From: Nitrospirota bacterium
GTDB taxonomy: Bacteria; Nitrospirota; Thermodesulfovibrionia; UBA6902
Assembly: GCA_016213935.1 (NCBI GenBank)
Contig: JACQZG010000006.1
Location: 1-60,621 of the forward strand
DNA length: 60,621 nt
Direction: 5' to 3'
In this document: positions 42,996 through 52,724 of the stretch, piece by piece
Layout of the letters: each line of letters starts with the position of its first letter
Numbering within the stretch: the first letter of the stretch is position 1
Notes under the pieces: model-generated
Seen by the model: only the letters and a program-made list of their open reading frames with translations
Database searches by the model: none
Told to the model about the DNA's origin: nothing
Made by a program: the position numbers and the translations under genes

Positions 42996-43111
42996 CTGCC
43001 TGACGGCAGACAGTCGTATTCCCTGCAGCTTGCTGCAGGGTCAAGCGAGCGAATATGAAAAAAATAATTCATTACCATTAAGACGCTCCGCAGCTTGCTG
43101 CGGGGAGTCTT
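42996..43111. repeat. Cluster of three palindromic repeats in the divergent gap before yajC
   Basis: CTGCC-TGA-CGGCAG (42996-43009), the 20-bp CCCTGCAGC-TT-GCTGCAGGG (43021-43040), and a longer AAGAC...GTCTT pair (43080-43111) built on the same GCAGC-TT-GCTGC core. Two copies of one core within 75 bp point to a dispersed repeat family rather than terminators; no T-run follows any of them. The rest of the 310-bp gap holds the yajC promoter and nothing else I can see. Confidence 0.65.
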
Positions 43112-43139
43112 TAATAAAGATTGGTTTCTTTAACTTGTC

Positions 43140-43168
43140 TTGAATTAATGTACTTAAAAAGGTATATT
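43140..43168 (+). promoter_or_regulatory. Promoter of yajC-secD-secF
   Basis: TTGAAT (43140-43145), 17 bp, TATATT (43163-43168), 43 bp before the yajC ATG at 43212. Confidence 0.7.
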
Positions 43169-43211
43169 ATTTAGATTTTAAATTCCCCAGCCGGTGTTAA
43201 CGGAGGCGATA

Positions 43212-43544
43212 ATGTTTTCTGATATTGCATATGCCATGGCAGGCGCGCCTGCAGGCGGCGCTCAGCAGGGCGCGGGCGGGATGCTTGCTTCTTTTTTGCC
43301 CCTGGTTCTGATTTTTGTCATCTTTTATTTTCTTCTTATCAGGCCGCAATCAAAGAGGGCAAAGGAACACAAAGCCACACTTGACAACCTGAAGAAAGGG
43401 GACAAGGTCATAACCAACGGAGGCATTCTCGGTATCATCGAGGAGATTGACGGCGATGTGCTGACCCTCAAAGTGGGCGTGAAAGACGACACCAAGATAA
43501 GGGTCAACAGAAATTATATCGCCGGATTAAGGGATAAGGAGTAG
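43212..43544 (+). CDS. yajC: Preprotein translocase subunit YajC
   Basis: 110 residues. Start at 43212 because CGGAGG lies 5 bp upstream. One membrane helix (about 22-42) ending in the hallmark F-L-L-I-R-P-Q-S-K-R-A-K-E-H, then a small cytoplasmic domain with G-D-K-V-I-T-N-G-G-I-L-G. Accessory subunit of the SecDF-YidC complex. Eight bp before secD; operon yajC-secD-secF. Confidence 0.95.
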   Translation: MFSDIAYAMAGAPAGGAQQGAGGMLASFLPLVLIFVIFYFLLIRPQSKRAKEHKATLDNLKKGDKVITNGGILGIIEEIDGDVLTLKVGVKDDTKIRVNRNYIAGLRDKE

Positions 43545-43552
43545 GCTTTAAA

Positions 43553-45163
43553 GTGAAGAAAAATTATTTCTGGCGGCTCTCATTACTTCTTGCGGCAACG
43601 GCCTTTTCAATAATATTCTTTCTTCCTTCCACATCTCTCCGGCCGTCCATGCCCGAGTGGCTGAAGAATTACGGGCTTACGCTCGGCCTCGACCTGCAGG
43701 GCGGGGTGCATCTCGTATATGAGGTGGACGGGGATAGGGCCGTTGACATAAGCACCGAGAGGATAGCGGGAAGCCTGACGAACATATTCAAGGAGAAAGG
43801 GGTAAATTCCAGAGTGGAAAAGTCAGGCCCTGAGATATCCGTAACGCCCCCTGACGATAAAGCGGATAAGCTTGTAGCTGAGAATTACCCGAACCTCGAT
43901 AAAGTTTCAAAGAGCGGGGAAAAGACCATATATAGGCTCGGCGACAAGGAAGTTAACAGGATAAAAGAGAGCTCTGTTGACCAGGCGCTTGAGACGATAA
44001 GGAACAGGATTGACCAGTTCGGCGTTGCCGAGCCGACAATACACAGGCAGGCAGGGAACGAGATAGTGGTCCAGCTTCCCGGCGTGAAGGACGCAAACAG
44101 GGCTATAGAACTCGTCGGTAAGACAGCGGTGCTTGAGTTCAAGCTTCTTGATGAGGACAACCCGGCCGCGCTTCAACTGCCCGCGACTGTTGAAGCTGGC
44201 AAAGAGGAGGAGCTTTTTGCGCAGTTCGCGGGGAAGATACCGGAAGATGATCAAATCCTTTTCGAAAAGATATCCGGAGAGGAAGGCAGAGCGGTTAAGA
44301 GAGTTTATCTGGTAAAGAAACAGACACTGATGACGGGCGATTCCCTCACAGAGGCGCGCGTTAATATTGACCAGAGGGAGAACGAGCCTTATGTGGGAAT
44401 ATCCTTCAACTCTGAAGGCGCTGTCATCTTCAGGCAGATAACGACAAATAACGTAAAGAAGCGCCTTGCCATAATCCTTGACAGCAATGTCTATTCAGCC
44501 CCGACCATCAATGAGCCGATAACCGAAGGCGAGGCACAGATAACAGGGCGATTTAATATGGAAGAAGCGAAAGACCTCGCCATCGTGCTTCGCTCGGGTT
44601 CACTTCCGGCGCCTCTCAAAATGCTTCAGAACATAACCGTCGGCCCGTCGCTTGGGCAGGATTCCATTGACGCCGGCATCAGGGCGGGAATAATCGCTTC
44701 GATTCTCGTCATACTCTTCATGATTATTTATTACAAGCTTTCCGGTGTGATAGCTGATTTTGCCCTCGTGCTCAACATACTTTTTCTTGTCGGCGTGCTC
44801 TCCGCGTTCAAGGCGACGCTTACAATGCCGGGCATAGCCGGGATAATCCTCGCCATCGGAATGGCGGTTGACAGCAATGTGCTCATGTTCGAGAGGATGC
44901 GCGATGAACTGAGGCTCGGCAAGACGCCGAGGGCCGCGATTGATTCGGGCTATGACAAGGCATTCTGGACTATATTTGATTCCCATGTGACGACGCTGAT
45001 AACCGCGGTTGTCCTCTACGAATTCGGCACCGGGCCGATAAGGGGTTTTGCCGTGACGCTCGGGGCCGGAGTCTTTATTAATCTTTTTACCGCGCTCATC
45101 GGCACAAAGACGGCCTTTGACATCATAACATCGACGCGCAATATCAAGAGGCTCAGCATATGA
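43553..45163 (+). CDS. secD: Protein translocase subunit SecD
   Basis: 536 residues. Proton-driven partner of SecYEG that helps pull proteins across the membrane. First membrane helix at 8-28, then G-L-D-L-Q-G-G-V-H-L near 48, the long periplasmic P1 region (about 60-350), and five more membrane helices carrying the RND-type features G-I-I-L-A-I-G-M-A-V-D-S-N-V-L-M-F-E-R. Start is GTG at 43553 (no ATG nearby). The P1 region has an insertion around residues 90-130 compared with E. coli. Overlaps secF by 4 bp (ATGA). Confidence 0.96.
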   Translation: MKKNYFWRLSLLLAATAFSIIFFLPSTSLRPSMPEWLKNYGLTLGLDLQGGVHLVYEVDGDRAVDISTERIAGSLTNIFKEKGVNSRVEKSGPEISVTPPDDKADKLVAENYPNLDKVSKSGEKTIYRLGDKEVNRIKESSVDQALETIRNRIDQFGVAEPTIHRQAGNEIVVQLPGVKDANRAIELVGKTAVLEFKLLDEDNPAALQLPATVEAGKEEELFAQFAGKIPEDDQILFEKISGEEGRAVKRVYLVKKQTLMTGDSLTEARVNIDQRENEPYVGISFNSEGAVIFRQITTNNVKKRLAIILDSNVYSAPTINEPITEGEAQITGRFNMEEAKDLAIVLRSGSLPAPLKMLQNITVGPSLGQDSIDAGIRAGIIASILVILFMIIYYKLSGVIADFALVLNILFLVGVLSAFKATLTMPGIAGIILAIGMAVDSNVLMFERMRDELRLGKTPRAAIDSGYDKAFWTIFDSHVTTLITAVVLYEFGTGPIRGFAVTLGAGVFINLFTALIGTKTAFDIITSTRNIKRLSI

Positions 45164-46068
45164 TCGAGATAATAAAGAATACAAAAATAGATTTCATGGG
45201 CAAAAGGCGTTATGCCCTCACTGTTACGGCTGTGCTTATGCTGATAGGGCTGATAGCGGTTATCCAGGTCGGAAGAGGCACTGCCAATCTCGGCATTGAT
45301 TTTGCGGGCGGCACATCCGTGCAGATAAAGTTCAATACGCCGGTATCATTACATGAAGTGAGGAAATCGCTCGAAGACGGCGGGCTGAAGGATTTTGACC
45401 TTCAGGACCTGCCCACCGTGAACAAGGTGCTTATCAGGACAAAGAAGAGCGATACGAATCTCGGCGATGTCTCAAACACGGTAATTTCCCTGCTTTCGCA
45501 GAAGTATTCGAGGGAAAACATTGTGGTAGACTCCACTACTGAAATAGGGCCGAAGGTCGGCGGGAAATTAAGGAAGGACGCGCTGGTCGCCGTGCTTGTA
45601 GCAACGCTCGGCATATTGATATATGTTGCGCTGAGATTTCAGTTCGGCTTCGGCATAGGCGCGACAGTCGCGACCTTTCATGATGTTCTCGCAGTTCTCG
45701 GGATATTCTATCTCGCCGGCAAAGAGATTAATCTTCTCCTCGTCAGCGCGCTTCTTACGATAGCCGGATATTCGCTCACAGACACGGTTGTCGTCTTTGA
45801 CAGGATAAGGGAGAATATGAAGTTCAAGAGCCAGAAGAGCCTTTTTGATGTCGTGAACATGAGCATCAATGAGGTGCTCTCAAGGACGATCGTGACATCG
45901 CTCACAGTTTTTCTTACCGCCGTGGCGCTATTTATTTTCGGCGGAGAGGTGATACATGATTTCGCGCTCGCGATTATGCTCGGAATCATAGTAGGCACTT
46001 ACTCTTCGATATTTGTGGCAAGCCCCATTGTGTACCTTATGGGCGAGAAGGCGTTTCACAAGAAGTGA
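45160..46068 (+). CDS. secF: Protein translocase subunit SecF
   Basis: 302 residues, six membrane helices. Partner of SecD. N-terminal helix, then G-I-D-F-A-G-G-T near 42, periplasmic P4 loop, and the second half with the SecF signature S-L-T-D-T-V-V-V-F-D-R-I-R-E-N near 205. Usual length. Ends 72 bp before recJ, the gap being a short heptamer repeat. Confidence 0.96.
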   Translation: MIEIIKNTKIDFMGKRRYALTVTAVLMLIGLIAVIQVGRGTANLGIDFAGGTSVQIKFNTPVSLHEVRKSLEDGGLKDFDLQDLPTVNKVLIRTKKSDTNLGDVSNTVISLLSQKYSRENIVVDSTTEIGPKVGGKLRKDALVAVLVATLGILIYVALRFQFGFGIGATVATFHDVLAVLGIFYLAGKEINLLLVSALLTIAGYSLTDTVVVFDRIRENMKFKSQKSLFDVVNMSINEVLSRTIVTSLTVFLTAVALFIFGGEVIHDFALAIMLGIIVGTYSSIFVASPIVYLMGEKAFHKK

Positions 46069-46099
46069 TTTTCAAACCGTAGCTGCCTCTCTTTTTCGT

Positions 46100-46140
46100 G
46101 ATTCTGAATTCTGCCTCCCGAATCCTGTATTCTATATATA
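46100..46140. repeat. Heptamer-phased repeat before recJ
   Basis: GATTCTG, AATTCTG, CCTCCCG, AATCCTG, TATTCTA in 7-bp steps, running directly into the recJ ATG at 46141. Its last units supply a TATTCT/TATATA stretch in place of a ribosome site. Confidence 0.6.
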
Positions 46141-47838
46141 ATGAACAGACGCTGGCTCGTAAACAGGACCAATCCTGAATTCCTCAGATACCTATCCGGC
46201 AAGGCTGCCATCTCGACAACATTCGCCCAGATACTCGTAAACAGGGGGATAAAAGACCCTGACGCAATCAGGGAATTTTTAAACCCCTCATTTAAGAATC
46301 TGCATGACCCTTCGCTCCTGCCCGATATTGATAAGGCGGTTGAAAGGGTCAAGTCCGCGGTTTCTAACAGTGAGACCGTGCTCGTCCACGGCGACTATGA
46401 CGCTGACGGGCTCACATCCGCCGCCTTGCTTGTTTCCGCGTTAAGAAAGATAGGGCTGAAGACCTGTTATCATGTTCCCAACAGGGAAACAGAGGGCTAC
46501 GGCTTCGGCAATTCAGGGATCGAGAAGGCAAAGGCATGCGGGGCAGGGCTCATCATAACTGCTGACTGCGGGATAAGTTCCGCTGAGGCTGTCCTCTCCG
46601 CCAAAAACTTGGGCATAGACGTGATAATCACAGACCATCATGAAGTCCCTGATAAATTGCCCGAGGCGACGGCTGTCATAAATCCCCACAGGAGAGACTC
46701 GCAATATCCTTTCAGGAACCTTGCCGGGGTGGGTGTCGCATATAAACTTGTTCAGGCGCTGGTTGAGAATTCATCCATATACAGAGATGAGATAAGGCTT
46801 GAAGAGTTTCTTGACCTTGTCGCAATAGGCACGGTTGCTGACTCGGTTCCCCTGACGGGGGAGAACAGGGTATTTGTCTCATACGGGCTTAAAGAAATAA
46901 ACAGCGCCTCATGCCGCACTGGGATCAGGGCGATGAAGGATCTCTTCAGGGGAGACAGGGATATGAACTCGGTGATGCTTTCATACACTATAATCCCCAG
47001 AATAAACGCCGCAGGCCGCCTCAGCGATGCCGGGGAGGTCGTGGAGCTTCTGCTCACGGATGAGAAGGCCAAAGCCGATGAGACGGTCGCCGTCCTTGAG
47101 GGGCAGAACAGGAGAAGGCAGAAGATAGAAAAGGATGTGCTTGAATCAGCGCTCTCAATGATAGGCGATGCAGACCCCGGATATGCAATAGTTCTCTCAT
47201 CTCCGGAATGGCATCCCGGCGTTATCGGGATAGTCGCTTCACGCCTGGTTGATAAATTCTACAGGCCGGTATTTTTATTTGCCGTAAAAGACGGCGTGGC
47301 AAAGGGCTCCGCGCGCAGCATACCTCCTTTTAATCTTTACAGGGGGATAGGCGAGTGCGCTGAGCATCTCATCGACTTCGGGGGCCACGAGCAGGCCGCG
47401 GGCATTAAGATGGATGCCTCTAACCTTCCGCATTTTCACAAGAAGATAGATGAGGTTATAGAGAGGAGCATAAGCAGGGAAGATCTTGCCCCTGTGCTTG
47501 AGATAGACGCGGGCGTTGAACTTTCCGATGTGAATTTCAGGCTTGTGGAGAAGGAGTTAAGCCTTCTCGAACCATTGGGCACTGCCAACGAAGAGCCTGT
47601 GTTAGGAGCAAAGAATATTGAGTTTGTCGACGCAAGGGTTGTCGGGAACAATCACCTTAAGGTGAGGTCAAAGCAGAATAAGATATACATGGATACGATA
47701 GGCTTTAACAAGGGGGAACTTCTAAAGGAGATTGAGAGCTCCTCTTATTTTGACAGCGCCTTCACCCCGTCGATAAATGAATGGAACGGCACGAAGATAC
47801 TTCAGTTGAAGCTTAAGGCATTAAGGCCCGGCGACTGA
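46141..47838 (+). CDS. recJ: Single-stranded-DNA-specific exonuclease RecJ
   Basis: 565 residues, usual length. 5'-3' single-strand exonuclease in mismatch and recombinational repair. DHH motifs: V-H-G-D-Y-D-A-D-G-L-T near residue 83, T-A-D-C-G-I near 140, D-H-H-E-V-P near 162, the DHHA1 domain with G-G-H-E-Q-A-A-G near 420, and the C-terminal OB-like part. No ribosome site; the ATG follows an AT-rich heptamer repeat, so either read-through coupling from secF or a leaderless start is possible. Confidence 0.95.
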   Translation: MNRRWLVNRTNPEFLRYLSGKAAISTTFAQILVNRGIKDPDAIREFLNPSFKNLHDPSLLPDIDKAVERVKSAVSNSETVLVHGDYDADGLTSAALLVSALRKIGLKTCYHVPNRETEGYGFGNSGIEKAKACGAGLIITADCGISSAEAVLSAKNLGIDVIITDHHEVPDKLPEATAVINPHRRDSQYPFRNLAGVGVAYKLVQALVENSSIYRDEIRLEEFLDLVAIGTVADSVPLTGENRVFVSYGLKEINSASCRTGIRAMKDLFRGDRDMNSVMLSYTIIPRINAAGRLSDAGEVVELLLTDEKAKADETVAVLEGQNRRRQKIEKDVLESALSMIGDADPGYAIVLSSPEWHPGVIGIVASRLVDKFYRPVFLFAVKDGVAKGSARSIPPFNLYRGIGECAEHLIDFGGHEQAAGIKMDASNLPHFHKKIDEVIERSISREDLAPVLEIDAGVELSDVNFRLVEKELSLLEPLGTANEEPVLGAKNIEFVDARVVGNNHLKVRSKQNKIYMDTIGFNKGELLKEIESSSYFDSAFTPSINEWNGTKILQLKLKALRPGD

Positions 47839-47846
47839 AACCTCGT

Positions 47847-48398
47847 CTATTTTATCCTCTTCACTATGGTTTTAAACTCTTCGGTGCCCGCTTTTTCAAG
47901 CAGTTGAAAAAGCACGGTCTCAGTGCAGGTGATGACGGCCCCCGCATTCCTCATAAGCTCCTTTCCTGCGAGATAGTCATCTTTTTTCCTTGAACATACG
48001 GCATCGCCCGCCAGATGGACTGCGTGCTTATTCTTCAGAAGGCTCAGGCATGTCTGAAGCACGCAGACATGGGTCTCCATGCCCGCAAGGATAATCTGTT
48101 TTTTCTTAAGGGAGGTTATCTTCTTCAGGAAACCATCACCTCTGCAGCAGTCGAATGTTATCTTCTCAAGCGGTTCATACGAGGGGAGGGAGTCTTTTAT
48201 CTTCTTGACGGTGGGGCCGAGCCCTTTAGAATACTGCTCCGTGACGATTATCGGGATGCTCAAAAGTTTCGCCGCCTCGATCAGGTGAAGGGTGTTATTG
48301 ACCACCTTCTCCCTCTGCTTCATCACAACGGCGAGCTTCTCCTGAATATCAACGATGACGAGAACAGCATTATCTTTATTAAGAATAAATTTGTCCAT
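47847..48398 (-). CDS. Isochorismatase-family cysteine hydrolase
   Basis: 183 residues. Catalytic triad of the family is visible: D17 in V-I-V-D-I-Q-E-K-L, a Lys near 78 (P-L-E-K-I-T-F-D), and the Cys near 112 in A-G-M-E-T-H-V-C-V-L-Q-T. The set D-I-Q-E-K-L with G-M-E-T-H-V-C and L-A-G-D-A-V-C-S-R is closest to the YcaC/nicotinamidase-like subgroup that hydrolyses amides; the substrate is unknown. Convergent with recJ (8 bp). Confidence 0.88.
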   Translation of the reverse strand: MDKFILNKDNAVLVIVDIQEKLAVVMKQREKVVNNTLHLIEAAKLLSIPIIVTEQYSKGLGPTVKKIKDSLPSYEPLEKITFDCCRGDGFLKKITSLKKKQIILAGMETHVCVLQTCLSLLKNKHAVHLAGDAVCSRKKDDYLAGKELMRNAGAVITCTETVLFQLLEKAGTEEFKTIVKRIK

Positions 48399-48435
48399 TG
48401 AGAACTATGATGTCAAATTTAAAATAATTCTGTGC

Positions 48436-48454
48436 CCCTCTTATCTTAAGAGGG
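48436..48454. repeat. Palindromic repeat CCCTCTTA/TAAGAGGG
   Basis: Eight-bp arms with a 3-nt loop in the short gap after the acs stop (read on the minus strand). It could help end the acs transcript, but no T-run is adjacent. Style resembles the repeat at 10541. Confidence 0.5.
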
Positions 48455-48479
48455 AGGCAGAGCCTTTTAATGTTCTTTT

Positions 48480-50453
48480 CTACAACCTCTCTTTGACAAG
48501 GTTATCAACCACTGACGGGTCGGCAAGCGTTGACGTATCGCCCAAATCCTCAACATCTCCCTTTGCTATCTTCCTTAAAATCCTTCTCATAATCTTTCCG
48601 CTTCGGGTCTTTGGCAAGCCTGGGGCAAACTGCATCTTGTCAGGGGTTGCTATGGGGCCTATCTCTTTCCTTATATGGCCGAACAATTTCTTTTTAAGGT
48701 CTTCGGAAGGCTCCCGCCCTTCTTTAAGTGTGACATAGGCATAGATGCCTTCACCTTTGATCTCGTGAGGATAGCCGACCACCGCTGATTCAGCAACAGC
48801 TTCATGACTGACCAACGCTGACTCGACCTCCGCTGTCCCGAGCCTGTGGCCTGAAATATTGATGACGTCGTCTATCCTTCCCATGAGCCAGTAATCGCCG
48901 TCTTTATCTATCCTCGCGCCGTCGCCTGACATATAATGGCCGGGGAACCTGTCAAAATAGACCTCTTTCATGCGTTTATGTTCAGGGTCGCCGTAAGTGC
49001 CGCGTATCATGCCGGGCCACGGCTTATCAATCACGAGATAGCCGCCTTCATTCACGCCGGCAGGAGAGCCGTCTTCTTTGAGCACCTTTGGGACGACGCC
49101 GGGGAATGGCCTGTTGGCAGAGCCTGGCTTAAGCGTCATCGCTCCCGGAAGCGGGGTTATCAGTATGCCGCCTGTCTCGGTCTGCCACCATGTGTCAACT
49201 ATGGGGAGTCTGCCTTTGCCTACATGCGTGTGATACCACATCCATGCCTCGGGATTAATCGGCTCGCCTACTGATCCGAGGAGCTTCAGCGAGGAGAGAT
49301 CGTATTTCTTCACCCATTTTTCGCCTTCTCTCATAAGCGCTCTTATGACAGTAGGTGCGGTATAAATCGTATTGACCTGATGCTTCTCGCATATGTCCCA
49401 GAACCTCCCGGCATTTGGATATGTTGGAATGCCCTCGAACATGAGGCTTGTCGCGCCCGCTGAAAGAGGGCCGTAAACTATGTAGCTGTGGCCTGTCACC
49501 CATCCTATGTCAGCGGTGCAGAAGAAGATATCCTCATCGTGGTAATCAAATATCCATCTGAAGGTAGTGTTGGTATAAACCATGTATCCGCCGGTTGTAT
49601 GGAGCACGCCCTTGGGCGTTCCTGTAGAGCCTGATGTATAAAGGATATAAAGCGGGTCTTCAGCATCCATCTCTTCGGGCTCGCAGTAATTTTTTATATC
49701 TTCTGCCGCCATCTCCTCATGCCACCAGAGGTCCCTGCCCTTCTTCATCTCTATATCCCCGACCCTGCGCACGACTATCATCTTCTCCACAGTCGGGCAT
49801 CCGGCAAGAGCCTCGTCAGCATTTGCCTTGAGCGGGACCTGCTTGCCGCCCCGCAATCCTCTGTCAGAAGTTATGAGCATCTTTGCGCCGCAGTCCTGTA
49901 TCCTGCTCCTGAGCGCCTGGGCGCTGAAGCCGCCGAATACTATGCTGTGTATCGCGCCGATTCTCGCGCATGCAAGCATAGCAATGGCAAGCTCAGGTAT
50001 CATCGGCATGTATATGGAGACCCTGTCGCCCCTGCCTACGCCGTTCTTTTTCAGGACATTCGCAAATCGGTTCACCTGACGATATAACTGCTGATAAGTG
50101 TATGTTTTGTATGAGCCGTCATCAGCCTCCCAGATTATCGCGGCCTTGTTTCTCGTTGCTGTTGTTGTATGTCTGTCAAGACAGTTAAACGACGCGTTCA
50201 GCTTGCCGCCGATGAACCACTTTATATCAGGTTTGCGGAAATCATATTTAAGAACTTTATCCCACTTCCTGTACCATGAGATATTCTTCTCGGCTATATC
50301 AGCCCAGAAGCCTTCCATGTCTTCAACGGAACGTTTATATATCTTTTCATATTCTTCAAGGCTCCCGATGTGCGCCCTGGCGCTGAATTCCGCTGACGGC
50401 GGAAATGTCCTCTCTTCATCCATCAAGACCTCTATCTTTTTGTCGTCTGCCAT
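48480..50453 (-). CDS. acs: Acetyl-CoA synthetase, AMP-forming
   Basis: 657 residues, usual length. Activates acetate to acetyl-CoA with release of AMP and pyrophosphate; the latter could feed HppA. N-terminal acs domain, the P-loop [11 protein letters not shown] near 270, W-W-Q-T-E-T-G near 420 (acetate pocket Trp), and the C-terminal [11 protein letters not shown] with the acetylatable Lys near 618. Ribosome site AAGGAGG. TTGACA lies 20-odd bp before the start without a fitting -10 box, so the true promoter is probably further upstream. Confidence 0.96.
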   Translation of the reverse strand: MADDKKIEVLMDEERTFPPSAEFSARAHIGSLEEYEKIYKRSVEDMEGFWADIAEKNISWYRKWDKVLKYDFRKPDIKWFIGGKLNASFNCLDRHTTTATRNKAAIIWEADDGSYKTYTYQQLYRQVNRFANVLKKNGVGRGDRVSIYMPMIPELAIAMLACARIGAIHSIVFGGFSAQALRSRIQDCGAKMLITSDRGLRGGKQVPLKANADEALAGCPTVEKMIVVRRVGDIEMKKGRDLWWHEEMAAEDIKNYCEPEEMDAEDPLYILYTSGSTGTPKGVLHTTGGYMVYTNTTFRWIFDYHDEDIFFCTADIGWVTGHSYIVYGPLSAGATSLMFEGIPTYPNAGRFWDICEKHQVNTIYTAPTVIRALMREGEKWVKKYDLSSLKLLGSVGEPINPEAWMWYHTHVGKGRLPIVDTWWQTETGGILITPLPGAMTLKPGSANRPFPGVVPKVLKEDGSPAGVNEGGYLVIDKPWPGMIRGTYGDPEHKRMKEVYFDRFPGHYMSGDGARIDKDGDYWLMGRIDDVINISGHRLGTAEVESALVSHEAVAESAVVGYPHEIKGEGIYAYVTLKEGREPSEDLKKKLFGHIRKEIGPIATPDKMQFAPGLPKTRSGKIMRRILRKIAKGDVEDLGDTSTLADPSVVDNLVKERL

Positions 50454-50775
50454 ATGCCCTCCTTATTGAAATTAATTTATGTCAAATGAACAAGCCCATA
50501 GCAATCTGCAGGATATCTAAACCGTCATTCCGGCAGGGAAGACTTATAATTATCTTTTTTGCATTGACTACAATAATACAACAACTGTATTAATTCGTGA
50601 AACTGATTGTGCGCCTGTCACGCAATCATAACTCAATTCCGATTTTAACGCAGTTATTCCTGAAACCGGATTTTCGGGATATGGTGACATTATTGATGAA
50701 CTGCGGGATAAGTCCCTTGCGGGCATGGCGGGAGTGACAGTGAAGGCTCAGGACATCATCTATGCATGAACTCTC
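50454..50775. other. Intergenic region between acs and the USP gene
   Basis: 322 bp. Near 50521 a CGTCATTCCGGCAGGG fragment resembles one half of a common dispersed repeat. From 50632 to 50769 (+ strand) an open frame of 45 codons without a start (ending D-I-I-Y-A-stop) reads like protein and may be a gene remnant; I do not recognise it. A 5-bp inverted repeat ATACA/TGTAT lies near 50585. No clear promoter or terminator. Confidence 0.4.
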
Positions 50776-51630
50776 TCAGGCCTTAGCGATCATGACGGGG
50801 CAGTGCGAAAGCCCGATGACGCGCTCGGTGACACTGCCCATCAAAAGCCTTTTAAGTCCTGTCCTGCCGTGCGAGCCCATCACGATGGTGTCAACCTGAT
50901 GCTCTTTTGCGATTTCGGTGATTGCCCGGTAAGCTTCCGCTTCCCTGACGAATGTCTCTGCTTTTACGTCTGCCGAAACGGCCTCTTTTCTGACGTCTTC
51001 TGTGTAGCCTTTAGCTTTCTTTATCATATCCTCGACAACCTGTGGCGCTTCGCCGTAAAATTCGGTCGGGACATCCACGACTGAAATGACGATGAGCTCT
51101 CCGCCGTATGATTTCGCAAAATCTATCGCCTTTGCGGCAGCGGCTTTGCTGAATTTTGAACCGTCAGTTGCCACGAGGATCTTCTGCCATCCGACAGTTG
51201 TATTTCTCGGCACAACAAGGACATCTCTATTGCTGTAACCGATGACTCTTGCGGTAATATTGCCGAGGAGCGCCCTTTCAAGGCGGCTCATGCCTCTTCT
51301 TCCCATGACTATCAGGTCACAGTTTTCAGCGTCCGCGAGGTCAACTATCCTTTCGTGTATCTCTCCTTCCTCGCAGACCGTCTTAATCAGCGCTCTCTCA
51401 GCCTCTGCTGTTTTGTTTGCCAGCGACAGGGCATCTTCGCAGGGTTTTCTGGCAGACGCAAGGACGTTTCCCATAGTTATCAGATCCAGATCGCCGCTAT
51501 AAGGCGGGATAACAGAGACAACGGTTATCCAGCTTTTCTCATTTGAAGCAAGCTTGAATGATTCCTTCAGCGCGTGCAAGCTCGCTTCTGATCCGTCCAC
51601 CGCGACAAGAATTTTTCTGTATCTTCCCAT
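50776..51630 (-). CDS. Tandem universal stress protein (two UspA domains)
   Basis: 284 residues from the ATG at 51630, just behind the TSUP stop. Two UspA domains (about 1-140 and 145-284), each with the ATP-binding signature G-x2-G-x9-G: G-R-R-G-M-S-R-L-E-R-A-L-L-G-N in the first and G-S-H-G-R-T-G-L-K-R-L-L-M-G-S in the second. Such proteins bind ATP and help in stress survival. Last gene of the six-gene operon controlled by the sigma-54 promoter at 54017; coupling to a transporter suggests it gates or senses transport. Confidence 0.9.
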   Translation of the reverse strand: MGRYRKILVAVDGSEASLHALKESFKLASNEKSWITVVSVIPPYSGDLDLITMGNVLASARKPCEDALSLANKTAEAERALIKTVCEEGEIHERIVDLADAENCDLIVMGRRGMSRLERALLGNITARVIGYSNRDVLVVPRNTTVGWQKILVATDGSKFSKAAAAKAIDFAKSYGGELIVISVVDVPTEFYGEAPQVVEDMIKKAKGYTEDVRKEAVSADVKAETFVREAEAYRAITEIAKEHQVDTIVMGSHGRTGLKRLLMGSVTERVIGLSHCPVMIAKA

Positions 51631-51631
51631 G

Positions 51632-52723
51632 TCAGATTTTTCCGTGCTCCAAAACCTCTGCGGCATGCTGAAGCCTTTCTGCCCTGTGACCCTGCCACAT
51701 CGCCTTCAGAACGATAAATGCTCCGAGCGCGAGGGCAAATATCATTATGCCGAAGCTGACATTTTTGAGCAATGATGCCGTGCCCGCGTCTATTTCCTGA
51801 ATAAGATGAAGCTGTGACATATAAACAGGAACCATCAGCGCCCGGCTGAAGAGAACGGTAACCATTATGACGCCCATAACGACCTTTATCATAAAAGGCT
51901 TTACATACGTTGTCCCGATGGCTCCCAGCTGAATGCCGAAGAGCGAACCCGCGAGAATGATCATGGCAAGGCGTATGTCGACAAGGCCGTGCATTGCGTA
52001 TTTCAAGGAACCGCCGAGGCCCATCACAAATGCTATGACGAGTTCTGTCGCCGATGCCATGAGGCTCGGCGCTCCGAGAACGTAAATCATTGCAGGAACT
52101 CCGATGAACCCTCCTACCGCAATAGTTGCGGCAAGCATGCCCGTCGCAAAGCCCAGAGGTATTGTAAAGAGTACGGAAATCCTCGCATTTAGGCTTTTGA
52201 AATAGACCATTGTGCCGGGGATGTTGACAGACTGGACCCACCGCGCTATTTTCGTGGCACTCTCCTCTTCGTCGCCGCCGCCAGCCCTGTAGGTCTTCCA
52301 CGCGTCGAGAAGCACGAATCCGCCGACAACCGCGAGTATTACCACAAACGCGGCGCTGACATAAAGGTTTGACCCTGCTTCGCCGAATGCCTTTTTGATG
52401 TTTTCCTGTATATGCGCCCCGTAAAGCACTCCGGCCTCAGCAGATATCCCGAGCACTATGCCGAGCTTAACGTCAACCTGGCCGTATCTCGCGCGCTTTA
52501 TGGCTCCGACAAGCGCCTTTGGAAATTTATGGCACATATTGCTTGCCACCGCCACGAGGCCGGGCACGCCGAGGCTCATCATTCCGGGCGTGAGTACAAA
52601 AGCGCCGCCCGAGCCGATAAAACCGCTCACGAGGCCTCCCACAAATCCCACGAGAAAGAGGTAGATTATGTTTACTGCGTCAAGGTGTATGAAGTTCGCT
52701 GCCGCGTTAACAATGTCATGCAT
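51632..52723 (-). CDS. TSUP (TauE/SafE) family transporter
   Basis: 363 residues from the ATG at 52723 (AGGAGG 11 bp upstream). Eight or more membrane helices with the duplicated family core: G-F-V-G-G-L-V-S-G-F-I-G-S-G-G-A-F near residue 30 and a second G-F-x-T-G-M-L-A-A-T-I-A-V-G-G-F-I-G-V-P near 195. The cytoplasmic loop 145-170 is highly charged. The family moves sulfite, sulfonates, sulfur-containing or other organic anions; in a sulfate reducer export or import of an oxidised sulfur species is plausible but unproven. Starts one base after the stop of the small membrane protein. Confidence 0.88.
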   Translation of the reverse strand: MHDIVNAAANFIHLDAVNIIYLFLVGFVGGLVSGFIGSGGAFVLTPGMMSLGVPGLVAVASNMCHKFPKALVGAIKRARYGQVDVKLGIVLGISAEAGVLYGAHIQENIKKAFGEAGSNLYVSAAFVVILAVVGGFVLLDAWKTYRAGGGDEEESATKIARWVQSVNIPGTMVYFKSLNARISVLFTIPLGFATGMLAATIAVGGFIGVPAMIYVLGAPSLMASATELVIAFVMGLGGSLKYAMHGLVDIRLAMIILAGSLFGIQLGAIGTTYVKPFMIKVVMGVIMVTVLFSRALMVPVYMSQLHLIQEIDAGTASLLKNVSFGIMIFALALGAFIVLKAMWQGHRAERLQHAAEVLEHGKI

Positions 52724-52724
52724 C

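Noticed and set aside
50632..50769. Gene for a 45-residue protein
   Set aside because: No start codon or ribosome site, no recognisable family; at most a gene remnant.
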